Part shown: piece after piece, positions 45,388 through 55,629 of the stretch
Numbering within the stretch: position 1 is the first letter of the stretch
Layout: each line of letters starts with the position of its first letter
Source: Microbacterium sp.
Lineage (GTDB): Bacteria; Actinomycetota; Actinomycetes; Actinomycetales; Microbacteriaceae
Length of the DNA stretch: 64,000 nucleotides
Assembly (NCBI RefSeq): GCF_031178445.1
Contig: NZ_JAPSIY010000011.1
Span: 24,717-88,716 of the forward strand
Direction: 5' to 3'
Program-made: the position numbers and the translations under genes
The notes under the pieces: model-generated
The model's input: the letters and a program-made list of their open reading frames with translations, nothing else
Database searches by the model: none
What the model was told of the DNA's origin: nothing

Positions 45388-46416
45388 ATGAAGATCGGCA
45401 TCCTCACGAGCGGCGGCGACTGCCCCGGCTTGAACGCAGTCATCCGTGGCATCGTGCTCAAGGGCACCACGAACTACCAGCTCGAGTTCGTGGGTATCCG
45501 CGACGGCTGGCGCGGTGTCGTCGACGGAGACTTCTTCCCGCTCACCAGACACGAGGTGAAGGGCCTCTCGAAGGTGGGCGGTACGATCCTCGGCACCAGT
45601 CGCACGAACCCGTACGAGGGATCGCGCGGCGGTGCGGAGAACATCGCCAGGACCCTCGCGGCGCACAACATCGACGGCATCGTCGCCATCGGCGGCGAGG
45701 GAACGCTCGCGGCAGCTGATCGGCTGTCGAAGGACGGCATCAACGTCCTCGGCGTGCCGAAGACGATCGACAACGACCTGCGCGCGACCGACTACTCGTT
45801 CGGGTTCGACACAGCGGTCAACATCGCCACGGATGCCATGGACCGGCTGCGGACCACAGGCGATTCGCATCAGCGGTGCATGGTCGCGGAGGTCATGGGG
45901 CGCCACGTCGGATGGATCGCGCTGCACGCGGGCATGGCCGCTGGGGCCCACGTGATCTGCATCCCCGAGGTGCCGATGTCGATGGACGAGATCAGCTCCC
46001 TCGTCACGAGCGCCTTCGACAGGGGGCGAGCACCGCTGGTGGTCGTGTCGGAGGGATTCAAGCTCGAGGGAATGGACGAGGCCTACAGCGACAAGGGGCT
46101 GGATGCGTTCAACCGCCCGCGGCTGGGCGGGATCAGCGAGATCCTCGCTCCAGAGATCGAGCGGATCACGGGCATCGAGACGCGCTCCACGGTGCTCGGC
46201 CACATCCAGCGCGGCGGATCCCCGTCCGGCTTCGACCGGGTGCTCGCCACCCGACTGGGACTGAACGCCGCCGACGCTCTGGTCGAGCGGTCATGGGGCC
46301 AGATGGTCGCCATGCGCGGCACCGAGATCGTCCGAGTGCCGTTCGCCGAGGCGCTGGGGGAGCTGAACACGGTGCCCCGCGAGCGCTACGACGAGGCCGC
46401 CGCCCTGTTCGGCTGA
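45388..46416 (+). CDS. pfkA: 6-phosphofructokinase, group III type
   Basis: 342 residues; glycolytic phosphorylation of fructose 6-phosphate. Phosphate-donor residues: GGEGT at 102-106 (Gly at the position that is Asp in PPi-dependent enzymes) but PKTIDND at 124-130, with the Lys found in PPi-type and group III ATP enzymes. By analogy with Streptomyces PFK this combination suggests ATP dependence. Fructose-6-P contacts lie in MGRHVGWIA and HIQRGGSPSGFDR. ATG 45388 (MKIGILTSGGDCPG) is unambiguous. Confidence 0.95.
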   Translation: MKIGILTSGGDCPGLNAVIRGIVLKGTTNYQLEFVGIRDGWRGVVDGDFFPLTRHEVKGLSKVGGTILGTSRTNPYEGSRGGAENIARTLAAHNIDGIVAIGGEGTLAAADRLSKDGINVLGVPKTIDNDLRATDYSFGFDTAVNIATDAMDRLRTTGDSHQRCMVAEVMGRHVGWIALHAGMAAGAHVICIPEVPMSMDEISSLVTSAFDRGRAPLVVVSEGFKLEGMDEAYSDKGLDAFNRPRLGGISEILAPEIERITGIETRSTVLGHIQRGGSPSGFDRVLATRLGLNAADALVERSWGQMVAMRGTEIVRVPFAEALGELNTVPRERYDEAAALFG

Positions 46417-46486
46417 CACGACTCATCCGAAACAGGAGGATCGCCGAGAATAGGATGCTTCCGCGGCATCCGTCCTGCGTTGAGTG

Positions 46487-46521
46487 AATCCCCTGTCCTC
46501 GTGCTACGCGGCCAGGGGATT
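46487..46521. terminator. Bidirectional terminator between pfkA and the peptidase gene
   Basis: AATCCCCTG (46487-46495) and CAGGGGATT (46513-46521) with a 17-base loop; placed between convergent genes. A smaller stem GGATGC / GCATCC (46453-46471) lies closer to pfkA. Confidence 0.6.
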
Positions 46522-46526
46522 GCCGA

Positions 46527-48629
<2,103 letters not shown>

Positions 48630-48635
48630 GCCTCA

Positions 48636-48641
48636 ACGCTA
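48636..48641 (-). promoter_or_regulatory. Leaderless -10 (TAGCGT) for oligopeptidase B
   Basis: TAGCGT, TGAGGC, GTG on the minus strand. Confidence 0.55.
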
Positions 48642-48701
48642 TCGGAGCGGTCCGCGGCGAGTTGACCGCCGACCGGCGGGGTGGGAGGATTCCTACGGGC
48701 C

Positions 48702-48730
48702 CTTGAACGGATCATGAACCCACGGTGAAC
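48702..48730. promoter_or_regulatory. PHO-box-like array between ptrB and pit
   Basis: Read on the minus strand: GTTCACCGTGG, GTTCATGATCC, GTTCAAG, three GTTCA cores spaced exactly 11 bases. It is 62 bases before the pit GTG. The repeat orientation is toward ptrB, but the function of the neighbour points to pit. Confidence 0.7.
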
Positions 48731-48791
48731 TCTTCGTTCGTCACGCCGATTCCCGGCAACCTCTCCCTGGCAGTCCCAACGAAAGAGAACG

Positions 48792-50252
48792 GTGGAAACC
48801 GCAGCCCTCATCGTCGTGCTGGTCATCGCGCTGGCACTGTTCTTCGACTTCACCAACGGGTTCCACGACACGGCGAACGCCATGGCGACCCCGATCGCGA
48901 CCGGGGCACTCAAGCCCAAGACCGCGGTGCTCCTGGCCGCCGTCCTCAATCTGATCGGCGCGTTCCTCTCGACCGAGGTGGCCAAGACCGTCTCCGGCGG
49001 TATCGTCCGGGAAGAGGCGATCATTGAGATGGGCGCCGAGGTCTTCCTGCCGCTCATCTTCGCCGGCCTCATCGGCGCGATCACGTGGAACATGCTCACC
49101 TGGCTGCTCGGGCTGCCCTCCAGCTCTTCGCACGCGCTGTTCGGAGGCCTGATCGGAGCGACGCTCGTCGGCGTTGGCGCCACCGGCATCGACTTCGGCA
49201 TGGTCCTGTCGAAGATCATCCTCCCCGCTGTCATCGCGCCCCTGACGGCAGGCATCATCGCGTTCGTGGCGACGAAGGTCGCCTATGCCGTCACACGCCG
49301 GTACGACGGCAAGCCGGACGGCCGCTCCGGTTTCCGTTGGGGCCAGATCTTCACGTCGTCCCTGGTGGCCCTCGCGCACGGCACCAACGACGCCCAGAAG
49401 ACCATGGGTGTCATCACCCTCGCGCTCATCACGATCGGCTGGCAGTCCGCAACGCACCACGAGCCCGAGCTCTGGGTCATCGTGGCCTGCGCGTTCACAA
49501 TCGCACTGGGCACGTACCTGGGCGGATGGCGCATCATCCGCACGCTCGGCAAGGGCCTCACCGAGGTCAAGCCGGCGCAGGGCTTCTCGGCTGAGAGCTC
49601 GACGGCTGCGACGATCCTCGCCTCCAGCGCCCTGGGCTTCGCCCTCTCGACGACTCAGGTCGCCTCGGGATCGGTGATCGGATCGGGGCTCGGCCGCCGC
49701 GGGTCGACGGTGCGCTGGCGCACTGCCGGCCGTATCGGCATCGGCTGGCTCCTGACCCTTCCCGCCGCGGGCGGGGTCGGCGCCCTTGCGGCCCTGCTGG
49801 TGATCTGGCTGGGCAACTGGGGCGTCGCCATCGACGCGGTGCTCGCCCTGGCCGTCATCATCGGGCTGTTCCTCTTCTCTCGCCGCGACGCCGTCACGCA
49901 TGCCAACGCGATGAGCGATGTCGCGGAGTCCGGGCTCGCGGTCGACCTCCCCGAGGTGCCCGGCCCGACACGCCGTCGCAGCCGCATGGAGCTCGTACGG
50001 GCGCTCGAGCGAGCCGAGCGGAAGGCCGATGAGGCGGAGAAGGCCGCGCGGCGGGCCAAGAAGCTCAAGAAGGCCGGTGGGTCACCGAGCGAGATCAAGG
50101 CCGCGCGCAAAGCCGCCGATAAGGCCGCGAAGAAGTATGCGGAAGCCGAGAAGGCCGCTCACGAGTGGGAGGTCCTGAGCGCCAGCCGCCGCGCCCGCGC
50201 CAAGCTCGCGGAGTGGGATCTGTCGGTGGATGAGCAGGAGGATGCACGATGA
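48792..50252 (+). CDS. pit: Pit-family inorganic phosphate transporter
   Basis: 486 residues, about ten transmembrane helices. Both PiT signature halves are present: DFTNGFHDTANAMAT near the N-terminus and ALAHGTNDAQKTMG in the middle. After the last helix a charged Ala/Lys/Glu coiled-coil region (about residues 395-486, AERKADEAEKAARRAKKLKK) projects into the cytoplasm, longer than in most Pit proteins. GTG start behind GAAAGAGAA. Couples metal-phosphate or phosphate uptake to the proton gradient. Overlaps the next gene by 4 bases. Confidence 0.93.
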   Translation: METAALIVVLVIALALFFDFTNGFHDTANAMATPIATGALKPKTAVLLAAVLNLIGAFLSTEVAKTVSGGIVREEAIIEMGAEVFLPLIFAGLIGAITWNMLTWLLGLPSSSSHALFGGLIGATLVGVGATGIDFGMVLSKIILPAVIAPLTAGIIAFVATKVAYAVTRRYDGKPDGRSGFRWGQIFTSSLVALAHGTNDAQKTMGVITLALITIGWQSATHHEPELWVIVACAFTIALGTYLGGWRIIRTLGKGLTEVKPAQGFSAESSTAATILASSALGFALSTTQVASGSVIGSGLGRRGSTVRWRTAGRIGIGWLLTLPAAGGVGALAALLVIWLGNWGVAIDAVLALAVIIGLFLFSRRDAVTHANAMSDVAESGLAVDLPEVPGPTRRRSRMELVRALERAERKADEAEKAARRAKKLKKAGGSPSEIKAARKAADKAAKKYAEAEKAAHEWEVLSASRRARAKLAEWDLSVDEQEDAR

Positions 50253-50584
50253 GCGTCGAGATCGACTGGCTCGCGTTCCTGAACGTCTTCATCGCCGCGC
50301 TGCTCGGCGCGGGGGCCATCGTGCTGTTCTACGCGGTGGGGCTGCGGATGCTGGTCCGCAGCGGCCGCGTGCCCGTGGTCACACCGGCCGAGTTCACCGA
50401 TGCGATCACCGTGCTCTCCGAGAAGGAGATCAGGAAGGCGGAGAAGCAGGCGGCGAAGGCCGCGCGCAAGAACCCGCTGACCGAGGGGCAGAAGACGCTC
50501 GCGTTCGTCGCCGCGCTCGGATGCTTCGCGCTGTGCGCGGCCGCGGTGATCGGCGGCATCCTGATCATCGTCATCGGGCACTGA
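50249..50584 (+). CDS. Small membrane protein coupled to the Pit transporter
   Basis: 111 residues: helix at about 9-33, a charged Glu/Lys/Ala segment (EKEIRKAEKQAAKAARK) at 57-75, and a second helix at about 83-108. The ATGA overlap with the transporter stop predicts coupled translation and equal output. The charged middle segment resembles the coiled-coil tail of the transporter, so the two may interact (inference). Family not recognised. Confidence 0.75.
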   Translation: MSVEIDWLAFLNVFIAALLGAGAIVLFYAVGLRMLVRSGRVPVVTPAEFTDAITVLSEKEIRKAEKQAAKAARKNPLTEGQKTLAFVAALGCFALCAAAVIGGILIIVIGH

Positions 50585-50595
50585 GCCGTGTAGGG

Positions 50596-50618
50596 GCCGT
50601 GGCCGGCGCAGCCACGGC
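50596..50618 (+). terminator. Terminator of the pit operon
   Basis: GCCGTGGC, CGGCGCA, GCCACGGC: an 8-bp stem 12 bases after the operon's last stop. No T-tract. Confidence 0.55.
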
Positions 50619-50635
50619 GCGTCCCAGCCTGGTCG

Positions 50636-50641
50636 TAGGCT
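50636..50641 (+). promoter_or_regulatory. Leaderless -10 (TAGGCT) for the phosphodiesterase
   Basis: TAGGCT, GGGCGC, ATG 50648. The hexamer lies inside a CCCAGCCT / AGGCTGGG inverted repeat (50623-50644). Confidence 0.6.
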
Positions 50642-50647
50642 GGGCGC

Positions 50648-51565
50648 ATGCTCGAGCAGCCCGTCTTCGGACGCCACCAGCCGGCGTCGCACACGATCAT
50701 CCATCTCAGCGACCCGCACTTCCTCGCCGACGGCGCGCGTCACGCCGGGGGAGCCGACTCCGAGGGCAACCTCGAGCACACTCTGGCGGCCGTCAGGCGC
50801 GTGCACCCGCATCCGTCCGCGATCGTCGTAACGGGCGATCTGACCGACTTCGGCGAGCCCGACGCGTACCGGCGTCTGCGCGCGGCGCTGGAGCCTGTGG
50901 GGGCGGAACTGGGCTGCCCGCTGATCTGGGTCGCGGGCAATCACGACGAGCGGCCGGCGCTGCGAGCGGAGCTGCTCGATTCCGAGCCGACCGAGGAGCC
51001 CGTCACAGGGGTGTGGGATCTCGACGGACTGCGGTTGGTCGCGCTGGACACCAGCGTGCCCGGATGGCATCACGGCGACATCGACGAGGCGCAGCGCGCG
51101 TGGCTCTCCGATGTGCTCAGCGATCCGGCACCGCATGGCACCCTGCTCGCGATGCATCACCCCCCGCTGCCCGCACATGTGCCGCTGTTCGACATCCTCG
51201 AGCTGCGTCATCAGGACGAGCTCGCCGAGGTGATCCGCGGTACGGACGTGCGCGGGATCCTCGCAGGCCATCTGCACTATTCCTCGTCCGGCATGTTCGC
51301 GGGGGTCCCGGTGAGCGTGGCCTCGTCGACCTGCTACACGATGAACCTCGGCCGGCCGGCTGCGGAGGTCAACGGCATGGACGCGGCACAGTCGTTCCAG
51401 CTCGTGCACGTGCGTCCCGAGACCGTGACGCACACCGTTGTGCCCGTCGCCGAGGCCCCCACCGGCGACTACTTCAGCGAGGAGTGGCTGCGCGAGATGG
51501 CTGCACTGACGCCCGAGGAGCGCCTTCAGGCGTTCTCGCGCAAGCCGCCTCGCGCCCGGGCGTAG
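50648..51565 (+). CDS. Metallophosphoesterase, CpdA-like phosphodiesterase
   Basis: 305 residues. Calcineurin-like metal motifs in order: HLSDPHF (DxH), VTGDLTD (GDxxx), AGNHDER (GNHD/E), later MHHPPLPAH and AGHLHYSSSG (GHxH). Similar to class III cyclic-nucleotide phosphodiesterases such as CpdA and Rv0805, so cAMP or 2',3'-cNMP hydrolysis is plausible but unproven. No signal peptide. Its last codons overlap the aspA promoter. Confidence 0.88.
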   Translation: MLEQPVFGRHQPASHTIIHLSDPHFLADGARHAGGADSEGNLEHTLAAVRRVHPHPSAIVVTGDLTDFGEPDAYRRLRAALEPVGAELGCPLIWVAGNHDERPALRAELLDSEPTEEPVTGVWDLDGLRLVALDTSVPGWHHGDIDEAQRAWLSDVLSDPAPHGTLLAMHHPPLPAHVPLFDILELRHQDELAEVIRGTDVRGILAGHLHYSSSGMFAGVPVSVASSTCYTMNLGRPAAEVNGMDAAQSFQLVHVRPETVTHTVVPVAEAPTGDYFSEEWLREMAALTPEERLQAFSRKPPRARA

Positions 51566-51568
51566 ACT
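51563..51568 (+). promoter_or_regulatory. Candidate -10 (TAGACT) for aspA
   Basis: TAGACT includes the stop codon of the upstream gene and lies 49 bases before the aspA ATG; leader of about 43 nt with an AAGGAAG ribosome site. Confidence 0.5.
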
Positions 51569-51617
51569 GGACGGCATCCCCCATGATCCCGTTAGCCACC
51601 ACCCACAAGGAAGTGAC

Positions 51618-53078
51618 ATGGCCGCCGATGCGCCTGCCCTGACCCGAACTGAGACCGATTCCCTCGGAAGCATGGAGATCCCCGCCGACGCCTACTGGGG
51701 GGTGCACACCGCGCGTGCCGATGCGAACTTCCCGATCACGAAGCGTCCCATCTCGGTCTATCCGGATCTCATCCGCGCGCTGGCCATGGTCAAGCAGGCC
51801 AGCGCACGCGCGAACAAGGAGATCGGCGTGCTCGACGCCGATCGCGCAGACCTCATCGACCGCGCTTCGCAGCGGGTGATCGACGGCGAGTTCCACGATC
51901 AGTTCACGGTCGGCGTCATCCAGGGCGGCGCCGGCACCTCGACGAACATGAATGCGAACGAGGTGATCACCAACATCGCGCTCGAGCTGGCCGGCCGCGA
52001 GAAGGGCGACTACGCCTACCTCTCGCCGATCGACCACACCAACCGCAGTCAGTCGACCAACGACGTGTACCCGACCGCGGTGAAGATCGGCCTGTCGCTC
52101 AACCTGCGCTCGCTGCTCGACGAGCTCGACCTTCTCCGACGGGCCTTCCTGGCGAAGTCGGGTGAGTTCCACGACATCCTCAAGGTCGGGCGAACCCAGC
52201 TGCAGGATGCGGTGCCGATGACGCTGGGGCAGGAGTTCCACGGCTTCGCCACCACGCTCGGCGAGGACCACAGCCGCCTGACCGAGAACGCCTCGCTGCT
52301 GACCGAGATCAACATGGGCGCCACAGCCATCGGCACGGGGATCACGACCCATCCCGATTACGCGCCGACCGTGCTGCGCCACCTGCGCGAGATCAGCGGG
52401 CTCGACCTCAGCACGGCGACAGACCTCGTCGAGGCGACCAGCGACACCGGAGCGTTCATGTCGTTCTCGTCGTCGCTGAAGCGCAACGCGATCAAGCTCT
52501 CGAAGATCTGCAACGATCTTCGTCTGCTCTCCTCCGGTCCGCAGGCAGGCTTCGGGGAGATCAACCTCCCCGCCATGCAGGCCGGTTCCAGCATCATGCC
52601 CGGCAAGGTCAACCCCGTCATCCCCGAGGCCGTCAACCAGGTCGCGTTCGCCGTGGCCGGCGCCGATGTCACGGTGACGATGGCGGTCGAGGGCGGACAG
52701 CTGCAGCTGAACGCCTTCGAGCCGGTGATCGCACACTCGATCTTCCAGTCGATCACGTGGATGCGTCAGGCGATGTGGACGCTGCGGGTCAACTGCGTCG
52801 AGGGCATCACCGCCAACCGCGACCGACTCGGCGCGATGGTGGGAGCCTCGGTCGGCGTGGTCACCGCCCTCACGCCGTTCATCGGCTACGCGGCGTCCGC
52901 GGCGCTGGCGAAGACCGCGCTGCTCACCAACCGCAACATCGCCGATCTCGTCGTCGAGGCGGGCCTGATGACGAGGGAAGAGGTCATGAAGCAGATCTCG
53001 CCGGCGCGTCTGTCCGGTCTCGAGACGGTCACCTCGACGATCGATGTCATCGCGGCCGAGGACGTCGCGCAGAACTGA
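51618..53078 (+). CDS. aspA: Aspartate ammonia-lyase
   Basis: 486 residues, fumarase/aspartase superfamily. The mobile catalytic loop signature GSSIMPGKVNPVIPE is intact; SPIDHTNRSQSTNDVYPTA and TNMNANEVITNIA are the other conserved blocks. Aspartase features (DSLGSMEIPADAYWG, and the SSQSTND-type substrate loop) favour AspA over class II fumarase, though the two are close. With the asparaginase elsewhere in the window, Asn could be taken via Asp to fumarate. Confidence 0.92.
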   Translation: MAADAPALTRTETDSLGSMEIPADAYWGVHTARADANFPITKRPISVYPDLIRALAMVKQASARANKEIGVLDADRADLIDRASQRVIDGEFHDQFTVGVIQGGAGTSTNMNANEVITNIALELAGREKGDYAYLSPIDHTNRSQSTNDVYPTAVKIGLSLNLRSLLDELDLLRRAFLAKSGEFHDILKVGRTQLQDAVPMTLGQEFHGFATTLGEDHSRLTENASLLTEINMGATAIGTGITTHPDYAPTVLRHLREISGLDLSTATDLVEATSDTGAFMSFSSSLKRNAIKLSKICNDLRLLSSGPQAGFGEINLPAMQAGSSIMPGKVNPVIPEAVNQVAFAVAGADVTVTMAVEGGQLQLNAFEPVIAHSIFQSITWMRQAMWTLRVNCVEGITANRDRLGAMVGASVGVVTALTPFIGYAASAALAKTALLTNRNIADLVVEAGLMTREEVMKQISPARLSGLETVTSTIDVIAAEDVAQN

Positions 53079-53092
53079 TCTCCGCTCACGTG

Positions 53093-53126
53093 GAAGAGGC
53101 GGGTGCCGGATGGCACCCGCCTCTTC
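53093..53126 (+). terminator. aspA terminator
   Basis: Perfect 15-bp stem GAAGAGGCGGGTGCC / GGCACCCGCCTCTTC with loop GGAT, 14 bases after the stop. Confidence 0.9.
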
Positions 53127-53178
53127 TGCGTTCGTGACCGCGGCGCTGGGGGTGAGGCCGCGGCGGGGATTCCGCTGA

Positions 53179-54048
53179 TCAGCCCAGGATCCGGCAGTGC
53201 GTCGTCAGTTCGCCGATGCCGTCGATTCCCACCGTGACGGTGGAGCGGTCGCGCAGGAAGATCTGCGGGTCACGCGAGTAACCGGCGCCGCCGGGGCTGC
53301 CAGTGGAGATCAGAGTACCGGGCAGCAGGGTGATCGATGTCGAGAGGTGAGCGATGAGCGTCGCCACGGAGCGCACCATCTGCCCGGTCGAGGCGTCCTG
53401 AACGGTGTGCCCGTCGATCACGGTCCAGATGTGCAGATCCTGCGGGTCCGGCACCTCGTCGGCGGTGACCGCGAACGGCCCGGTCGGGGTGAAGCCGTCG
53501 AAGGACTTGCATCGTGACCACTGCGCCTCGGCGAACTGGATGTCGCGCGCCGTGATGTCGTTCACGACGGTGTAACCCCAGACCGCGTCGAGTGCGTCCT
53601 CGGCCGAGACGTCCTTGACGGGGCGCCCGATGATCACGCCCAGCTCGGCCTCGTAGTCGACCGATTCGCTGAGGGTGCGAGGCCAGGCGGTGGTCTGCCC
53701 GTGGCCCGACAGCGAGTTCGGCCACAGGGTGAACACCGTGGGGGCGGTGTCGGTCTTCAACCCGAGCTCGCTGGAATGGGCAGCGTAGTTCAGTCCGACC
53801 GCGAGAACGGCAGGCGGCGCGATCACCGCGGAAGCGAAGCCGAAGCCGGCGAGCGGATGCCGCGGTGCGTCGCTCTGAGCGAGCGCGCCACGCAGCCGGT
53901 CGAGAAGGTCGTCGCCGCCTTCGATGAGAGCCTGCAGGGTCGGCGGGGCGGGGGAGAGGAGGTCGCTGACGAGTATGGCGTCCTCGCCGTCGACGACGGC
54001 GAGATGGACGGAGTCGGACTCGGGAGCGCGCAGATGGGCAAACCGCAT
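53179..54048 (-). CDS. Fumarylacetoacetate hydrolase family protein
   Basis: 289 residues. FAH-fold metal site: the ESVDYEAELGVIIGRP block (E-x-E), followed by GYTVVNDITARDIQ and GPFAVTADEVPDPQDL, with C-terminal GTLISTGSPGGAG. Members are C-C hydrolases, decarboxylases or isomerases in aromatic and pyruvate-analogue degradation; specificity cannot be read. ATG is 6 bases after TAGCGT. Confidence 0.88.
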   Translation of the reverse strand: MRFAHLRAPESDSVHLAVVDGEDAILVSDLLSPAPPTLQALIEGGDDLLDRLRGALAQSDAPRHPLAGFGFASAVIAPPAVLAVGLNYAAHSSELGLKTDTAPTVFTLWPNSLSGHGQTTAWPRTLSESVDYEAELGVIIGRPVKDVSAEDALDAVWGYTVVNDITARDIQFAEAQWSRCKSFDGFTPTGPFAVTADEVPDPQDLHIWTVIDGHTVQDASTGQMVRSVATLIAHLSTSITLLPGTLISTGSPGGAGYSRDPQIFLRDRSTVTVGIDGIGELTTHCRILG

Positions 54049-54054
54049 CCCTCT

Positions 54055-54101
54055 ACGCTACCGGGCATTGCCGCGGTGACACCTCAGGCGACCTCTAGGC
54101 T
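54055..54101. promoter_or_regulatory. Divergent leaderless promoters, FAH and PrsW genes
   Basis: Minus TAGCGT (54055-54060) and plus TAGGCT (54096-54101), each 6 bases from its ATG (54048 and 54108). Confidence 0.6.
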
Positions 54102-54107
54102 TTCAGC

Positions 54108-55499
54108 ATGAGCTTTGGAGGAGAGCCCCCCGTGTATTCGCCGCCGCCAGCGGGGGATCCGCCCCGGTCGTCGCAGCCTCCCTCGCACTCCGCTGATGGA
54201 GAGTCCGCCGGTCAGCCTCCTCAGCCGCGGTACGGTCAGCCGCCGCAGCCGCTGTACGGTCGGCCTCCTCAGCCGGTGTACGGTCAGCCTCCGTATCCCG
54301 TGTACGGTCAGCCGCCTCGGCCGCCGGCCCACGGCGGTTTCGCCTCGGCTTTCGACAGGGCGGCGGGATTCGCGGCGCCGCCGCCGCCGCAGGCGCCCTC
54401 GCCCGCGCCGGCGATGCCGGCGCTGCCGCTGCCCGCGCGCAAGGGCCGCTCGGCGTCGATCTGGGTCTTCGGCGTGCTCGGCTTCGCGATGCTGGCCCTG
54501 ATCGCCTACTTCGCCATCATGCTGGGCACTGCGGCATCCGTCATCGGCATGGTGCTCGCGCTTGTTCCGCTGGCGATCGTGCTCTTCGGCGTTCGGCTCA
54601 TCGATCGCTGGGAGCCCGAACCGCGGAGCCTGGTGATCTTCGCACTGACATGGGGCGCCGTCGCATCGATCGGCCTCACGCTGTTGTTCGACCTCGCGCT
54701 CACCGTCGCGGTCGGCATGAGGAATGACTTCTTCAGCGCCGTCATCCAGGCCCCGATCGTGGAGGAGATCACCAAGGGGCTCGGAGTCTTCCTTGTCTTC
54801 GTGATCGGTCGCCGAGCCTTCGACGGACCGGTCGACGGTGTCGTCTACGGCGCGCTGGTCGGCGCGGGGTTCGCGTTCACCGAGAACATCCAGTACTTCG
54901 GCATCAGCCTCATCGAGGGGGGTGCGCTGCAGCTCACAGTGACGTTCGTCCTTCGCGGGCTGGTGTCGCCGTTCGCACACGCGATGTTCACCGCGCTGAC
55001 CGGATTCGCCATGGGTCTCGCCGCACGCAGGGGCAGTGGCGCCGCCGGCGTCATCGGCACGGGCGCGCTTGGACTGCTCGGCGCGATCGCGCTGCACGCC
55101 TTCTGGAACGGGTCGTCGCTGCTCGGCGACTTCCTGCTTCTCTACCTCACGACGCAGGTGCCGCTGTTCGCGGGCTTCATCCTCGCCATCATCGCGCTGC
55201 GCCGGGAGGAGGCCAGACTCACCAAGGCACGACTGGATGACTACGCCGCCGCAGGCTGGTTCACGCCTCAGGAGGTGGTCATGCTGGCCACGCCGGCTGG
55301 ACGCAGAGCGGGGATGCAATGGGCCGCCGGTCTACGCGGCGATCGCCGGCCGCTGATGCGCTCGTTCATCCATGACGCGGCTGCCCTGGCCGCGGTGCGC
55401 CAGCGTGCCCTGCACGGTCACGACGCCTTCGCTGCTGCCGATGAGCAGGTGCTGCTGATGCGCGCGAGGGCGACGCGAGCGCAGCTGCTGGCCTACTGA
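54108..55499 (+). CDS. PrsW-family intramembrane metalloprotease
   Basis: 463 residues. Cytoplasmic Pro/Gln/Tyr/Gly-rich N-terminus (about 1-110) with four 8-residue QPPQPxYG repeats, then eight or so transmembrane helices. Protease motifs: EExxK in VEEITKG (Glu219-Lys223), the GAGFAFTENIQYF block, and histidines in SPFAHAMFTALTG and LHAFWNG. Known PrsW proteins cut anti-sigma factors in Bacillus and Clostridioides; no sigma/anti-sigma pair is in this window. A C-terminal cytoplasmic helical domain follows the membrane part. Confidence 0.88.
   Translation: MSFGGEPPVYSPPPAGDPPRSSQPPSHSADGESAGQPPQPRYGQPPQPLYGRPPQPVYGQPPYPVYGQPPRPPAHGGFASAFDRAAGFAAPPPPQAPSPAPAMPALPLPARKGRSASIWVFGVLGFAMLALIAYFAIMLGTAASVIGMVLALVPLAIVLFGVRLIDRWEPEPRSLVIFALTWGAVASIGLTLLFDLALTVAVGMRNDFFSAVIQAPIVEEITKGLGVFLVFVIGRRAFDGPVDGVVYGALVGAGFAFTENIQYFGISLIEGGALQLTVTFVLRGLVSPFAHAMFTALTGFAMGLAARRGSGAAGVIGTGALGLLGAIALHAFWNGSSLLGDFLLLYLTTQVPLFAGFILAIIALRREEARLTKARLDDYAAAGWFTPQEVVMLATPAGRRAGMQWAAGLRGDRRPLMRSFIHDAAALAAVRQRALHGHDAFAAADEQVLLMRARATRAQLLAY
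54213..54308 (+). repeat. Four 24-bp tandem repeats in the PrsW-like gene
   Basis: Units at 54213, 54237, 54261 and 54285, diverged at several bases, each encoding an eight-residue (Q/R)PPxPxYG unit. Confidence 0.85.
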
Positions 55500-55515
55500 A
55501 TCCGGTCGAAGCAAG

Positions 55516-55566
55516 ACTCAGCGCCCGGTGCTGCGGCGATGCCTGCTGGTCTCCCGGGCGCTGAGT
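55516..55566. terminator. Inverted repeat between the PrsW-like and Cache genes
   Basis: ACTCAGCGCCCGG (55516-55528) and CCGGGCGCTGAGT (55554-55566), a perfect 13-bp stem with a 25-base loop, in the gap between convergent genes. Confidence 0.65.
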
Positions 55567-55629
55567 TGATCTTCTGACAGACTGCACGCGACCGGAGTGG
55601 ATGTCAAGAGTCGCTGTGGCCGCCGCCAC

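Noticed and set aside
46455..46487. Small ORF MLPRHPSCVE after pfkA
   Set aside because: No ribosome site at a proper distance and it overlaps the terminator stems; likely chance.
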